Assembly: GCA_001695595.3 (NCBI GenBank)
Contig: MBPM02000088.1
Span: forward strand, 62,001 to 126,000
DNA: 64,000 nucleotides
DNA from: Plasmopara viticola
Taxonomy: Eukaryota > Oomycota > Peronosporomycetes > Peronosporales > Peronosporaceae
Direction of reading: 5' to 3'
Each line of letters starts with the position of its first letter. The stretch's first letter is position 1. Of this stretch, positions 49,517-60,507 are shown piece after piece. Made by a program: the position numbers and the translations under genes. Under the pieces are notes generated by a model. That model was not told the DNA's origin. It ran no database searches and saw only the letters and a list, made by a program, of their open reading frames with translations.

Positions 49517-50722
49517 ATGGGGAACACTGGGGTCAAAGACGCTAAGGGCAGCAAGGACGAGTACACCTTTGAGGATGCCGATGGTACAATTGCACATAGC
49601 AGCAAATGCGTCCGAAAAGTGACGTGAGTGCTTACTATATATCGTCGTGTCTTGATGCAGATGAGGCGTTCACGGAGGCTTTGCGCGTGAATCTGCAGCG
49701 ACTTATTGTCTACGCGCGCTCAGCTGACACGGCATTGCAGCGAGAAGTCGCCGAGAAACTGGCTAATGAAGCTGTAAAGCGTGCGGCAATTTTGGTGCAA
49801 TACTAAGTGGTGCGGTAGTAAAGCTAAGTGGGTCGTGTGTAGCCGACCGACAGGTGCAGATTGTGGAGCTGGACGGACTGCAGCTGTTACTTCCGCTGAC
49901 AAAGTCGAGGGACACGGAAGTACAGCGTCTAGCAGCGCATGCACTTGCCAATCTATCTGTCAACTGTACGATTTTTTTGTTATGAAGACAAATGCCTTCT
50001 ACTGACTGTTTTTCAGCTGAAAACCAGTCCAAGATGGCAACAGAAGGAGGGATCGACATGCTAATTGATCTCTTGGGCAGTACAAACGAACACGTGCAAC
50101 GCCAAGCCGCCAAAGCACTTGCCAATCTTGGTGTAAACGGTGCTGTTCTGTCTTGTTTGGTATGGTATGCGCAACGTTCTTAGACACTTTGGGGTTTCGA
50201 ACAGTGGACAACAAGGAGCGGATTGCAAAAGCCGGTGGCATTAAACCGCTTATTGATTTGGCCAGCTCCCGTCAGATTGGCGTTGCCGTCGAAGCCATCG
50301 CAGCACTTGCAAATTTGGCAGTCAATGGTGACATGTGGAAGCTTTTTGTTGGTTCTTTGAGAAAGCTCTTGACGTGTTGTCTCTGAACTCTAGATGCCAA
50401 TGAAGTCGAGATTGCCCGAAAAGGTGGTCTGAAGCCCATTATTGATGGAGCGCACTCTGAATCAATCGAACTGCAGTCTCAAGTCGCACGTGCATTACGC
50501 AATCTATCGGTCAATCGTACGTGACGATCTTTACGACGGTGTGTGCAAGTCACTAATGCTGACAAGTGAAACTTGGGTTTGTGGATAGCCGAAAACAAGC
50601 AGGCGATCGTAGAGCTGGGCGGAGTCGAGGCTCTTCAATCCCTCGTGCGTGTTACCAGCGACCGAATTTGCCAACAAGCTACACGAGCGCTCGTCAATCT
50701 GGGTGTGAATGTAGTCGACTAG
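49517..50722 (+). CDS. armadillo (ARM)-repeat protein with one repeat per exon, about 280 aa
   Basis: ARM arrays bind partner proteins, and the closest general resemblance is to Vac8/beta-catenin-like proteins. Exons: 49,517-49,618, 49,666-49,780, 49,843-49,965, 50,017-50,139, 50,205-50,327, 50,394-50,516 and 50,589-50,722. The four middle exons are each exactly 123 nt (41 codons). All five introns from 49,781 onward fall at the same phase-1 position, just after a conserved LxNLxVN motif, and are 51-72 nt long. Visible repeat cores are VELDGLQLLLPL, TEGGIDMLIDLL, AKAGGIKPLIDL, ARKGGLKPIIDG and VELGGVEALQSL. The first junction is less certain. The first exon (MGNTGVKDAKGSK...) looks coding and would give an N-myristoylation-type start. 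Alternatively translation begins at 49,606 (MRPKSDVSAYY...), giving 266 aa without the first intron. Confidence 0.8.
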
Positions 50723-50862
50723 TAAGGTCAGTCAAAGGCAACTTATATGAAACAGATGTTCCCTTTTATTCAACGATGATAGACCGAGATCTCTATCAAG
50801 CACAACAAGGCTATTTCGTATTTTATTTACACGTATCGATATTCCTCATATGTTGAGTCCCT

Positions 50863-53569
50863 TTATGCCCCTTGACGTCGTTTCGCCCGTTCTTCGGTCC
50901 GCTTGTTTGCAAGCCATGATCCGGCTCCTGAGGCTCCTGTCGCCGGGCCTTGGGGCATCATAGTACGACGCTGCATTTCTGTTCCAATCTGTCATTATAC
51001 GAAAAAACATAGTGTCTGCAGATCGATAAGAGGTTCAAAAGACAGTATCACAAACCTCGTAGAATGAAGACATCATGAGCGCTTGCTCCCGAGAGTAAGA
51101 AGCACGAACTTCCTTCATCTTTTTCTCCAAAAAATCCACCCGCTCTTGCTTTTCGTTAATCTGATTGCGGTGTGAACTCACAGCTACCATGTACTTCGTC
51201 TGTACTGCATGCAAGGTCTTCTTTGTATAGTTCTCAAGCTTAGCACGCTGCTCTGCGAGTTCGTTAATCACGGATTCCTTCTCCTTCAACCGTTTTGTCA
51301 GTTCCGTCACTGTAGCACGCAGCGAATCCACCGCTTCCGCTTCAACTTCCTATAAATTGTCATCTATGTATTACAAAACTCGCAAATTTCGTACTATGAG
51401 CAGACCACATACGTACCAATTTATCTAGTTTATCCTGGTACTCTGCAATTTGAGCCGAGGACAGTGCATTGTTGCTGCTCGTGACCACAATTGAAGCTGA
51501 AGAAGGCACAGGCGCTTGCATGACACCACTCGGACCCATCACAATGCCAGATTCGGGCATAGCTGGAGTCACGAATCCAGCCATTCCAGCTCCTGTCACA
51601 CCTTCTCTACCTACCATATCGTTCGAGACTTGCATAGGTTCCGAATCATTCGGTGCGCGTTGCCACTGTGGCAGTGATGGCTGCTGTGAGGGTGTCTGAA
51701 CATGCTGAAGTTGCGTTAGCATTTGCTGGTACTGGTCACTTTGAATCCGTGTGTTGCGTAAATCTTCCGACAATTGGTCATTCTGTTTCTGCACTTGAAA
51801 CAACGAAACTTGCAGCGATTCTTTCATTTTAATGGCCATGTCCAAATCATTCACCAATTCGGCCTGCCCAGCGTCGACATTCCCATTCTTGAGCTCCGTA
51901 TTCTCACGCTCAAGTCGAGCCACACGCTCTCTCAAGCCACTCACAGAATCGCGACCAAGCAACATATCTGCACTTGACCCACCTCCATTGAAGGCACTGC
52001 TCTCCCCAGTAGCCATTGCGTCGTCGCTACGGTCCCGGTATTGCAAGCTCGAGAGTTGTGTACGGAGCTCCTCCACTTGAGATTCCAGAAACTCTTTGCC
52101 ACCCAATGCACTGTCAAGTTCTTCTTGTAATCTTCGAATTTTTTGCTCCTTGACACTAAGATTCGAGCTCGCCTGGACGTTTGCAGTTTCAAGCTCCACT
52201 ACTTGATTCTTGTACTTTTCGACCAGACTTTTCAGACCAGGCATTGTTTTGATCGTGCTTTCGAGATCGACTACCTTGTCCAAGTATTGCGCGTTCAGCG
52301 TTTCCAGTTCACGCACTTGAGCACGCATCGAGTTCATTTCTTCTAGCTTCTTCTTGTACTTTGAAACACTTGCTTCAAGTTTGTTCAACGTTCCAAGCTT
52401 TGAGCGTGAAATATCAATCTCATCCGCTTGACGACGTACTTCATTCTCCAACATCATCAAACGCTCTCCCGATTCACGCTTAACTCGATTGTATTCCAGA
52501 TCCTTTTCTTCCAATTGCATTTGAAGAGCATGAACTTCATTGTCGACAATCTGTTGAATCTTTTTATTATCACGCGTCAACGTATTTTGACGCTCGCTGC
52601 GGAGCTGATCACGCTCGTTTTCTAGTGCTGTGTACTTTTCAGTCAGCTCGCGGTGTTCCATCAACGTTTGCTCAAAACGTTCCGTCAACTCGCGCTTTTC
52701 ACGCTTCATATCCAGGTATCGTAGCTCCATGGACGAACTTCGCTCTAGTGCTTGGGCCAGTTGAGTAGCTAACGCTTCAGATGATCCGCCTGTTCTTGAA
52801 GCAGAGACGGAAGCCGATGATGAAGGGGAGACAATTTCGTCGAAGGACGCAGTACGAGCTATGGAATCGCGGCGACTCGTGTTAGAAGGAGACAACGGTT
52901 GGATCCGATGCATCAGTGTCTCAATTGCATGCATCAAACTAGCTTGTTCAGAAGCACCCATCTGCATAATGGGATGAATATATTCAGACTTGTTGGGGCA
53001 TTGAACAGCACATCCAAGAAGGAGCTCGGTCAATTTTAAGACCTCGTGAACATCGTTCTCTTTTGCAATCAACAAAGGATCCACGAGTTCGTTTGCGTGG
53101 CAGATCTGTCCCAATTCGTCGGTATAAAATACTTCTACAGCACGCAGTAGCGTCTTCAGATTGTTTGACTTGAGCGCCCAATTGCTACCAGGCTGATCAT
53201 TTATCTGCTCCAAGTTCAAGTACTCGGCGTCGCTGTGCAAATTTTATACATACAAAAAAGATCAGTTGCATGTCTTGCGTGCACATTCAGCTGCTGCCAC
53301 TATAGGACGCACATGTGGTGCATGATTTTGGCGAGAAAGACGCCGTCGCAGAGATCCTCAAGACTCGAAATTTGCATATCCGTTGCAAGCTTTTCATGGA
53401 AGCTCTGGACCTGCGAAACGACAATAGAACGGTATTTGTCAGCACGAACGCACACTTGTTCGTTTTATAATGACTTTAATTTTGTCGTATTGCGTGCAAA
53501 ATTAAAAGAATCGTAGCAAAAGCAGGCACTCACCCATAGCAGTAAACTGCGCTGAGCCGTGTCGTCCAT
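50863..53569 (-). CDS. HOOK: HOOK-family coiled-coil microtubule/dynein adaptor, 789 aa
   Basis: HOOK proteins link cargo to dynein on microtubules. Minus-strand exons: 53,569-53,534, 53,410-53,313, 53,232-51,417, 51,349-51,056 and 50,988-50,863 (introns 123, 80, 67 and 67 nt). This gives 789 residues, close to the family's roughly 720. The first two short exons complete the N-terminal HOOK (CH-like) domain: MDDTAQRSLLLW, VQSFHEKLATDM, CDGVFLAKIMHHI, then NWALKSNNLKTLLRAVEVFY (about 1-160). A Ser-rich linker leads to long coiled coils (about 205-520 and 620-720, with heptads such as LETLNAQYLDKVVDLEST). The last exon gives a basic Gly/Ala/Arg tail ending KRRQGA. A Gln/Pro/Met-rich stretch interrupts the coils. 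It is divergent from the SMP gene (185 bases between starts). Confidence 0.9.
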
Positions 53570-53687
53570 GGAAAGAAAGCAATGAGCGTTCACGGCGTCG
53601 CTTCTGCGTTTGGTATCTCCTCGGAAGGGGGAGCTCGTACAGGTTGATGTACTTTACCCTAACTTGGCGTACCAAACACCAATCAAC

Positions 53688-53706
53688 TCACTTCAACATT
53701 AAAACC
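53688..53706 (+). promoter_or_regulatory. putative oomycete initiator (Inr) with flanking region
   Basis: TCACTTC followed by AACATTAAAACC lies about 60 bases before the ATG at 53,755. It resembles the oomycete Inr consensus (YCAYTYY) with an adjacent A/T-rich flanking element. Distance to the start codon is typical. It lies in the short shared region between the HOOK gene and the SMP gene, so it could set the start of the latter. Confidence 0.35.
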
Positions 53707-53754
53707 GCCGTCTAAATCAAACATTCATTCTACCCTGTGCTGTCGACAGCGTCG

Positions 53755-56264
53755 ATGGCGGATGTCTCTCTGTGCTCCGAGTCTCAAGCTCTTGCCAATG
53801 TACAGTGTTTTGAAGGTACTATGGACGGGGGTACTAAACCGACCGAGCGGCTTCCTATAGCAGATAGGCGTCAATCGTCGGTGATCCACAATCCTGTTGA
53901 AGGACTCATGGTCGTGCATCAAAAGAAGAAACAACGACAGCGCTTTTTAATGTCTAAATCAACTCATTTTGTTGTAGCAAATACCATGAAACACGCGCTA
54001 GAAATTTACAAGTGCGCGACCAATATTAACAATAGTATTGCACGAGTAGTTACTAACTTGTGTTGAGCGTAGTAACGAGTCGCGTACGGAACTCGTGTAC
54101 TTGCTGTCGCTAGCAGATGCAGTGCTGAGCTTTGAATCGGACAATTCGAATATTGTCATGGAAAAGTGTTTTTGCGTCGAAGTTCGGACGTGGAAGAAGA
54201 AAAACACGGTTCGCTTGCAACCTCAGGGTTTCATATTTTTTGAGGAGGATCAAGCTCGAATGCTCCTTTGGGTGAAATGCATACATGGGGTTATTAAAGC
54301 AGCTACTACTTTAGATAGTGAACTCTTTCGAAATCTTGCCACAGCATCATCACCGGATCCGGCTTTTGTAAGTACCGACGAAGTGCGAGCAGACGTTTCT
54401 TTGAGTGCCTTAAATGATCCTTCTTCCAGCTCTCGCACTAGTCCAACAGCTACATCGACATTTGCTGCCGCTCGAGAAAAACTTACACAGCGTCTTGTGA
54501 CGGATCCAGCCAGTCGATTAGCTACAGTCGGTCGCACGATGTTGACTCCAACACGCTCAGCCAGTTTAAGTGGGGAACGCCCGTCAAATCGCTGGGGAGC
54601 CAGCTTCTTTTCGCACGACAAGCTTCATCAAACACGAAGTCCCATGAGTAGCTCGGCAGCGAATCCTGCGGTTTTTCCAATCGAAGGTAGCGCACCCATA
54701 AAGTTAAGTTTTATGGGCAAACGATCGATGAAAGTGGCTACCGAGATCTCTGAAACAGCATCTAGCCAGATTGTAGAGTTGGAACCCGTTTGTTTGAAGA
54801 ATGAATCTGTAACAAGCAGCTACAATGATTTTATTGCAGCTGTTCCTTCTAATGCTATTGCCGAAGTGAATCCTTTATATGCACAGTCTACTACTATCAA
54901 GTCAGTAGCATCGCTACCAGCTGAAGCAAGTCAAGAGGAGTCTACTACCGAATTGGTCGACAATCCAACACCTATCAAGCTTCGCATGCTTACAATTATG
55001 CTCACTATTGCTATGATTGCGGGATTGGTAGACGCATCAGTCTTTCTTCCAATTGCTTTGGCTGGTTTCCTAGCTCACTATGCCAGTCAGCATCAACATT
55101 TTACGACGTGGACATTTGCTTCGCTTGCTGTTCACGTAGCGACCACCTACCACATTCTCTTTGGAATTGGTACTGCTAGTATTTTTCTCTACATTTGGGG
55201 ATACGCAAATTTTAAGGCTCATCGGCGACATCATTTGCAACGAAATGTAACTTTTCACTTTCGAAAGTCGCAATCAAGTGCTCAAATGACTCATGCTGAG
55301 GTTTGGATTTGTGTCTTTCGGGATGTTTGAATTTTTTGCTCACATCTTTAAGTGACTTTATAGGTTTTGAATTGGATGCGATATCCAGACGTTGATCGAG
55401 TGGAATGGCTCAACAAAGTGTTTGTGACGTATGCGGCGTTTGCACCTTACTACGCTCTAGTTGATGCTAGCTAACGTGATAATTGTGTTCTGATGCTCCT
55501 TTGGTAGTGGCTGGCCATACTTGAAAAAAGCAATTGAAGTGAGTGTCTCGTCTTCGTTGGATAGTATACTTGCAATTGACACATTGACATCTGGCTAGAA
55601 CTCAGTCCTTGGGAGTGTCAACCCACTTTTAGACGCACAGAAGCCTGCCTTTATGAGTTCGCTGTCGCTGATACGTCTAAATCTAGGGAATAAGACCCCG
55701 CATATTGCCAGTGTGAAATTCATTTCCGCCGATACGCTCACAGATGAAGTGACGTTGGATGTGGAAATTCGCGTTCTCACGGACAAGAAATCGTTCGTGG
55801 CAGATCTTAAAATGGTATCGAATTTGGGCGCTGCGGCGTGTTTGTCGTTGCGAGAACTTCTTCTTGTTGGCACTTTGCGTATTACACTCAACCCGCTGGT
55901 CGAGTTCTGGCCATGCTTCAGGGGACTCACTCTGTGCTTTACAGAGTAATACGAATTCGTTGCTCATTGTAAACGCTCTTTTGACTCATTTGCTCTTGTT
56001 CTTGTGGCAACAGACGCCCAGTCTTCGACTTTTCGCTCACTGCGGCCAAAATCAACATTGCCAATGTCCCTTTTGTCTCGGAGTGGTGCGTCCACTCTCA
56101 AGCTTAAATTATATTATCAATATTATAAGCAAAACTATCGATACTGACGCGCTCTTACTGCCAGGCTCCACACATTTCTCTACGATCTTCTTCTCGACTT
56201 TTTTGTTTGGCCCAATAAGCTCAGCATTCCGCTTTGGGACAAACACGGCATCGCTGTACCATAA
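53755..56264 (+). CDS. PH-TM-SMP lipid-transfer protein (TEX2/NVJ2/tricalbin-like), 699 aa
   Basis: SMP domains carry lipids between membranes at ER contact sites. Exons: 53,755-54,011, 54,073-55,300, 55,364-55,428, 55,508-55,538, 55,599-55,945, 56,014-56,085 and 56,165-56,264 (introns 60-79 nt). The order is a PH-like domain (about 40-130, ending in ARMLLWVKCIHGVIKA), a Ser/Thr-rich linker, two hydrophobic segments (about 391-424 and 434-465), then the SMP domain (about 490-690). SMP hallmarks are VEWLNKVFVTGWPYL, SSLSLIRLNLGNKTPHI, GTLRITLNPLV and KINIANVPFVSEW. The donor at 55,429 was preferred over 55,420 because it keeps the WLN-to-WPYL spacing of the family. There is no C2 domain, so it is closer to TEX2/Nvj2 than to extended synaptotagmins, although the PH lies before the membrane segments. 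Confidence 0.87.
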
Positions 56265-56356
56265 TCTACCTTATAAACAATATTGCTCTTAAATTAGTGA
56301 TGCGGCGACAATAAGTTCCACACATTAAAAGTCGTTTATTTACTACGTCCAGCACC

Positions 56357-57373
56357 ATGTTCGCACGCCGCCAAATTCTGCGCGCTTTAACGCACCGCAG
56401 CGCTGTGTCGTCCTCAGCCGTTCGCTTCATGCATGCGCGTCCTTTGGAAAGGTCTTCATCTGCTTCATTAAATTCACTGATGGCGTCGCCGTTTATGGCT
56501 CGCGGCGGTGCGTTGCGTTCCATGTTTATCCAGACCGAATCGACGCCCAACCCGCAGAGCGTCAAGTTTTTACCTGGGCGCGCGGTATTGGATGATCGCT
56601 TCACAACAGGCGTGGTATTTTGCACCTTGCCGTAGAGATCGTGGTATAGAAGACGACACTGATGGTCTCTTCGCTGTCTCTGCATAGGACTTTACGCCTA
56701 CTTCCGAGGAAGTGCGTCGCTCCCCGCTGGCGAAAAAGTTGTTTCAAATTGATGGTGTGTCGCGAGTATTCTTTGGCAAAGATTTTATATCAATTACCAA
56801 ATTGGAAGACGAGGATTGGGATGTACGTGATGAGGTGAGGTTAGTTGACATTGATTGTTGACACTCTTGCGTATGGTAGGCTATAAACGCCGAGATTTTT
56901 GCAACCATCATGGATTTTTTCGCATCCGGCGAGGAAGTCATGTCCAATGAGCCTGTGATTACGGTGCGATAGAAATGATAGTGATTGGCGTTACTTTATA
57001 AAAAGATCTTAAAGTTTGATGTCGATGATAGGACACGACAATCCTGCCGGACGACGACGAAGTGGTGGCTATGATCAAGGAACTACTTGAGCAGCGCATT
57101 CGGCCTTCGGTGCAAGACGATGGCGGTGACATTTTTTACAAGGGCTTTGATGAAAAGACGGGCATGGTCTCGGTTCAGCTCGCAGGCTCGTGCGCTGGCT
57201 GTCCAAGCTCGTCTGTGACGCTCAAGCACGGCGTGGAAAACATGCTGAAACATTATATTCCAGAGGTGCGCGGGATCGAAGAGTGGATCGATGAAGAGCT
57301 CAACGCTGTCAATGACAAGGAATTCCGTTCGCTGGAAGAGAAATTGCGCTCTGTTGGGATTCCGAGCGCGTAA
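56357..57373 (+). CDS. NFU1: NFU1, mitochondrial iron-sulfur cluster carrier, 276 aa
   Basis: NFU1 delivers 4Fe-4S clusters to mitochondrial enzymes such as lipoate synthase. Exons: 56,357-56,614, 56,688-56,834, 56,880-56,963 and 57,032-57,373 (introns 73, 45 and 68 nt). The first 55 residues are an Arg/Ser-rich presequence ([15 protein letters not shown]...). The Nfu N-domain begins [19 protein letters not shown] and continues through [14 protein letters not shown]. The C-terminal NifU domain (from about 175) carries the cluster-binding CAGC pair at Cys217 and Cys220 within [10 protein letters not shown]. The 45-nt intron is the shortest in the window. Both domains are complete, so the gene should be functional. 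Its start lies 93 bases after the stop of the SMP gene, on the same strand. Confidence 0.95.
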
Positions 57374-57939
57374 ACCCTACGGCACTAGTAGGCAAATGGA
57401 AAGTCTTGCAAGGTATTTTGTGCCTCGATATGCCTGGATTTTAATTCTCGAGCTTACTCGCTTCAAGTAAGGTACGAGATATTTTGATGGCAAAGAAGTA
57501 GGGTAGCCGCATGAAGCAGAGATCTAGTACAGGTCGTACGTATCCTTGGCAATCGAGTTTGATTATGTTTTATTGGTATACCTCTTTCCTTAGAATATAC
57601 TAAAATAACATCCAGCATCAGTCTAGTTCGCAATAACTATTGTCGACACTTGTGATATTGATGGGTCCATGCTGTTTCAGCCCTATTTTTATACGTTCTT
57701 GCGTTTTAGGCTTTGTTTGTTTTTGGGAGTTGTGCGACGATGGAGCAATCGCGACAACCTCTTTTGTTTTTGGGCCCCAAAAGCGTATTCGCAAGCGAGG
57801 ACAGCGGGTTGACCTATTCTCTCCTTGCTACTAGAAACGAGTGGTGACGGCGAAAAAGGATATGGCTAGTAGCAGACTTCTTGTTTCTGGTAAGTTTTGC
57901 AAGTAGCTTTCCAGATTGACGCTCGACTCGGTAGTTGCA
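57374..57939. other. intergenic and 5' leader of the MYB gene
   Basis: About 570 bases without a gene of normal size. A 14-codon open frame at 57,862-57,906 (ATGGCTAGTAGC... to TAG) lies 34 bases before the chosen MYB start and would be an upstream ORF if the transcript begins that early. A frame at 57,640-57,834 lacks coding character. Confidence 0.45.
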
Positions 57940-60345
57940 ATGCATTCACGCGCATCACTTAGCAAGTACGTATTGGCACTCTGCGCTTGGAAGACGAGTA
58001 TGACTCACACCTTGAATGATGGACTAGGCCGTCGCCAAAGAGAAGCTTGTCAAGTGCTGGTTTGGACGACCTTGAAGAGTTGCTTCATGACTCGGACAAT
58101 GGACAGCGCAAACGACACCAAAGTTTTAGCAACAATGTTAATCACTACGAAGCATCAGCCTTTGGCGCGCCATTGTCACCATCCTCGCAACACGAATACA
58201 CGCCACACCCGACGTCTTACTCTAGTGCATTGCATCGTCCTGACCTTCCTGTATACAGCAAAAGTACGTGATGCTTGGGTTTGATGACGAAAGAAAAGAC
58301 GTTTTGCTCACTTGGTCCGCTGGGTAGAAATGAACACGAGCGCAGGCTTTCAGCTACTCGAAGCTAGATATCCGAATCAAGCTTCAATGAGTCTGAAATA
58401 TCGAAATTCTCTTTTAGATGACAATAATTTTGCAGACGAGCAGTATCAAGATTTAGACAATGACTTTCAAGCCTCGGAGGATGCTTCCAGTCTTGAACAC
58501 AAATACAAAGTCAATAGGCACCACTTGTCGTCGCCAGTATTCGCCTCTCAAGACCAACAAGATGCTACGTTCGAACACCGACTGAAACCACAGGACCATA
58601 GTCCACTCGTTGGAAAGCGCTTTGATCACAATTCCTTCCTATCATCGTCTCAACGTTCATATGGCAGTGAATCTTCTCCCCGCGAAGAATTTCTAGTTCA
58701 GGCATTCGGTCCAAGTGGGTTTAAGCTCCATAGCGCATCCGTGTCTAGTAACGACGACTTAGAAGACAGTCTTAGTGACGATAGCAGTGGCAATAATCAA
58801 GAATCAGCCATGACTGACGCAGATAACGAGCTTAAAATGTCCTTTAATGAGCTTGAAGCAGACATTCGCGGTTCCATGCATCAATTATCCCCTCAGCACC
58901 ACTCGGCAAGACTTCCAGAGCTTACAGAAATGTCTCACCAGGCCTTTGCAGCACCTTCGCATGGCTTGTATGGTCTTCCTCGTCACGTCCTTTCTCAAAC
59001 AAATCAAGACCTTCCACAAACTATCATGTTTACGCAGCCACTTGATCGTTCTCATGGACTTGGGAGTCAAAAAGTAGCAGCGTATTATCCACGAGATACA
59101 CAACAGTCGTTTCTGGCTAAAACAGTGCCACATAAAGGTAATCAACATGGCATGCAAGTCCCTACAAAGTGGCTTCGCGACGAAGATGAACGCCTTCGTG
59201 TTGCAGTTGCTCGCTATGGTGGCAAGAACTGGAAAATGATTGCCGAAACACTGGGAAATGGACGCACGGATGTTCAGTGCCTCCATCGTTGGAACAAAGT
59301 GTTGAAACCAGGGTTGATCAAAGGCCCATGGACACCGGAAGAAGATCGTATCCTAACTAGTCTTATCACCCGCTACGGTGTGGGTAAAATCCGCTGGTGC
59401 GACCTTGCGTTGCATTTGCCAGGACGAATTGGCAAACAGTGTCGGGAGCGATGGTGCAATCATTTAGATTCGCGTATTCGAAAAGGACAGTGGACTGCGG
59501 AAGAAGACGACATGGTGTTTCGATGGCAACAGAAATTGGGCAATAAATGGAGTGAAATTGCAAAGTTGTTGCCAGGACGGACGGAAAATGCCGTGAAAAA
59601 TCGATTTAACTCAGCAGCACGGCGCAAGTGGTTGATGCATCAGGCAAATAAAGCGGCCTTGCCATCGACGTCCCAGTCGACTCCGTCAACGCCACCTCCT
59701 TCCCTTCCACAGCCCTCGCATGGATTAGGACCTCCCCCTTCCACCCATCCACGAGGCGAGGGCTACAATGTGACTTCGCTATCGTATGGAAGTGAAAAAA
59801 TCTCGCCCCTGCCCGCATCGGAAGGTTTATTGGAACATCATGCCGACCATATAATGTCAACACTTGGACGGCAAAACCCTACGCCACCACCGAATGAGAT
59901 GTTGCCTACTTACGCGCAACATGAGCACGACAAAGGTACTGAGGTTGGCAAAATGGACGCGTTGCTATTGGGGTCATCTTCAACCTTCGTGCCACCTTCA
60001 CGCGCCTCACTCTTTCCGTCACCACCTCCGAATCGTAGTCATACCATACATTCTTTGACAAGTAGTCCTACAAGCGGGGAATCGGCATCTGCACCTGTTT
60101 TTCCTTTGCCTGTTCAATTTTCGGCGTTAGCGCCTGGTGCGGGACTTCCTCATGAGTCTACGTCGGGTGAAGAAGACAGCTCTAAGGCATCTGTTCTTCA
60201 TTTAAAGGATGAAAAAATCGAACGGTCGAATGAGGACCTTCAAGTCACCTCCGTTGGGCAAGATGCAAGTGTATCCATGGATGATGAAAATATGAATAGC
60301 TTTCTCGATAGTGTCGCTCTCGAACTTGAAGACATAATGAAATGA
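57940..60345 (+). CDS. three-repeat (R1R2R3) MYB transcription factor, 759 aa
   Basis: It is a nuclear DNA-binding regulator of the animal-like/MYB3R type. Exons: 57,940-57,965, 58,028-58,263 and 58,328-60,345 (introns 62 and 64 nt, both with GTACGT donors). The first two exons add about 87 residues (MHSRASLSKPSPKRS..., then GLDDLEELLHDSDNGQ) to the long third exon. The three MYB repeats span about 368-522, with regular Trp spacing: KWLRDEDERL/NWKMIAETLG, PWTPEEDRIL/RWCDLALHLPG and QWTAEEDDMV/KWSEIAKLLPG. The recognition part of the last ends ENAVKNRFNSAARRKW. Flanks are Ser/Gln/His-rich upstream and Pro/Ser-rich downstream, with an acidic C-terminus (LDSVALELEDIMK) that may act in activation. 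The second-exon frame was fixed by phase; the competing frame from 57,916 is a shadow. Confidence 0.92.
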
Positions 60346-60507
60346 AGTGACGCTTTACTGCTTAATTATTAAACAATAGCGTCGACCATAACCCGTAAAA
60401 TAAAGAATTAGGATTTTTTAGAATATTTTTTTCTACAATACGATATGAGTAGCAATACTACTATCCCCAGCCTTGTATTTCAATCAAAAGAGCTCGTTGA
60501 CGTAACC

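Noticed and set aside
49775..49845. Apparent frameshift in the ARM gene
   Set aside because: A GTGCGG...TAG intron (49,781-49,842) at the same phase-1 position as the other introns restores the repeat, so no frameshift is needed.
55420..55507. GTTTGT donor at 55,420 for the SMP gene
   Set aside because: It also keeps the frame, but it shortens the WLN-to-WPYL spacing by three residues relative to the family. The GTATGC donor at 55,429 fits better.
57916..58284. 122-codon frame upstream of the MYB exon
   Set aside because: The alternative frame (RPSPKRS, GLDDLEELLHDSDNG) joins in phase to both neighbouring exons; this one is its shadow.
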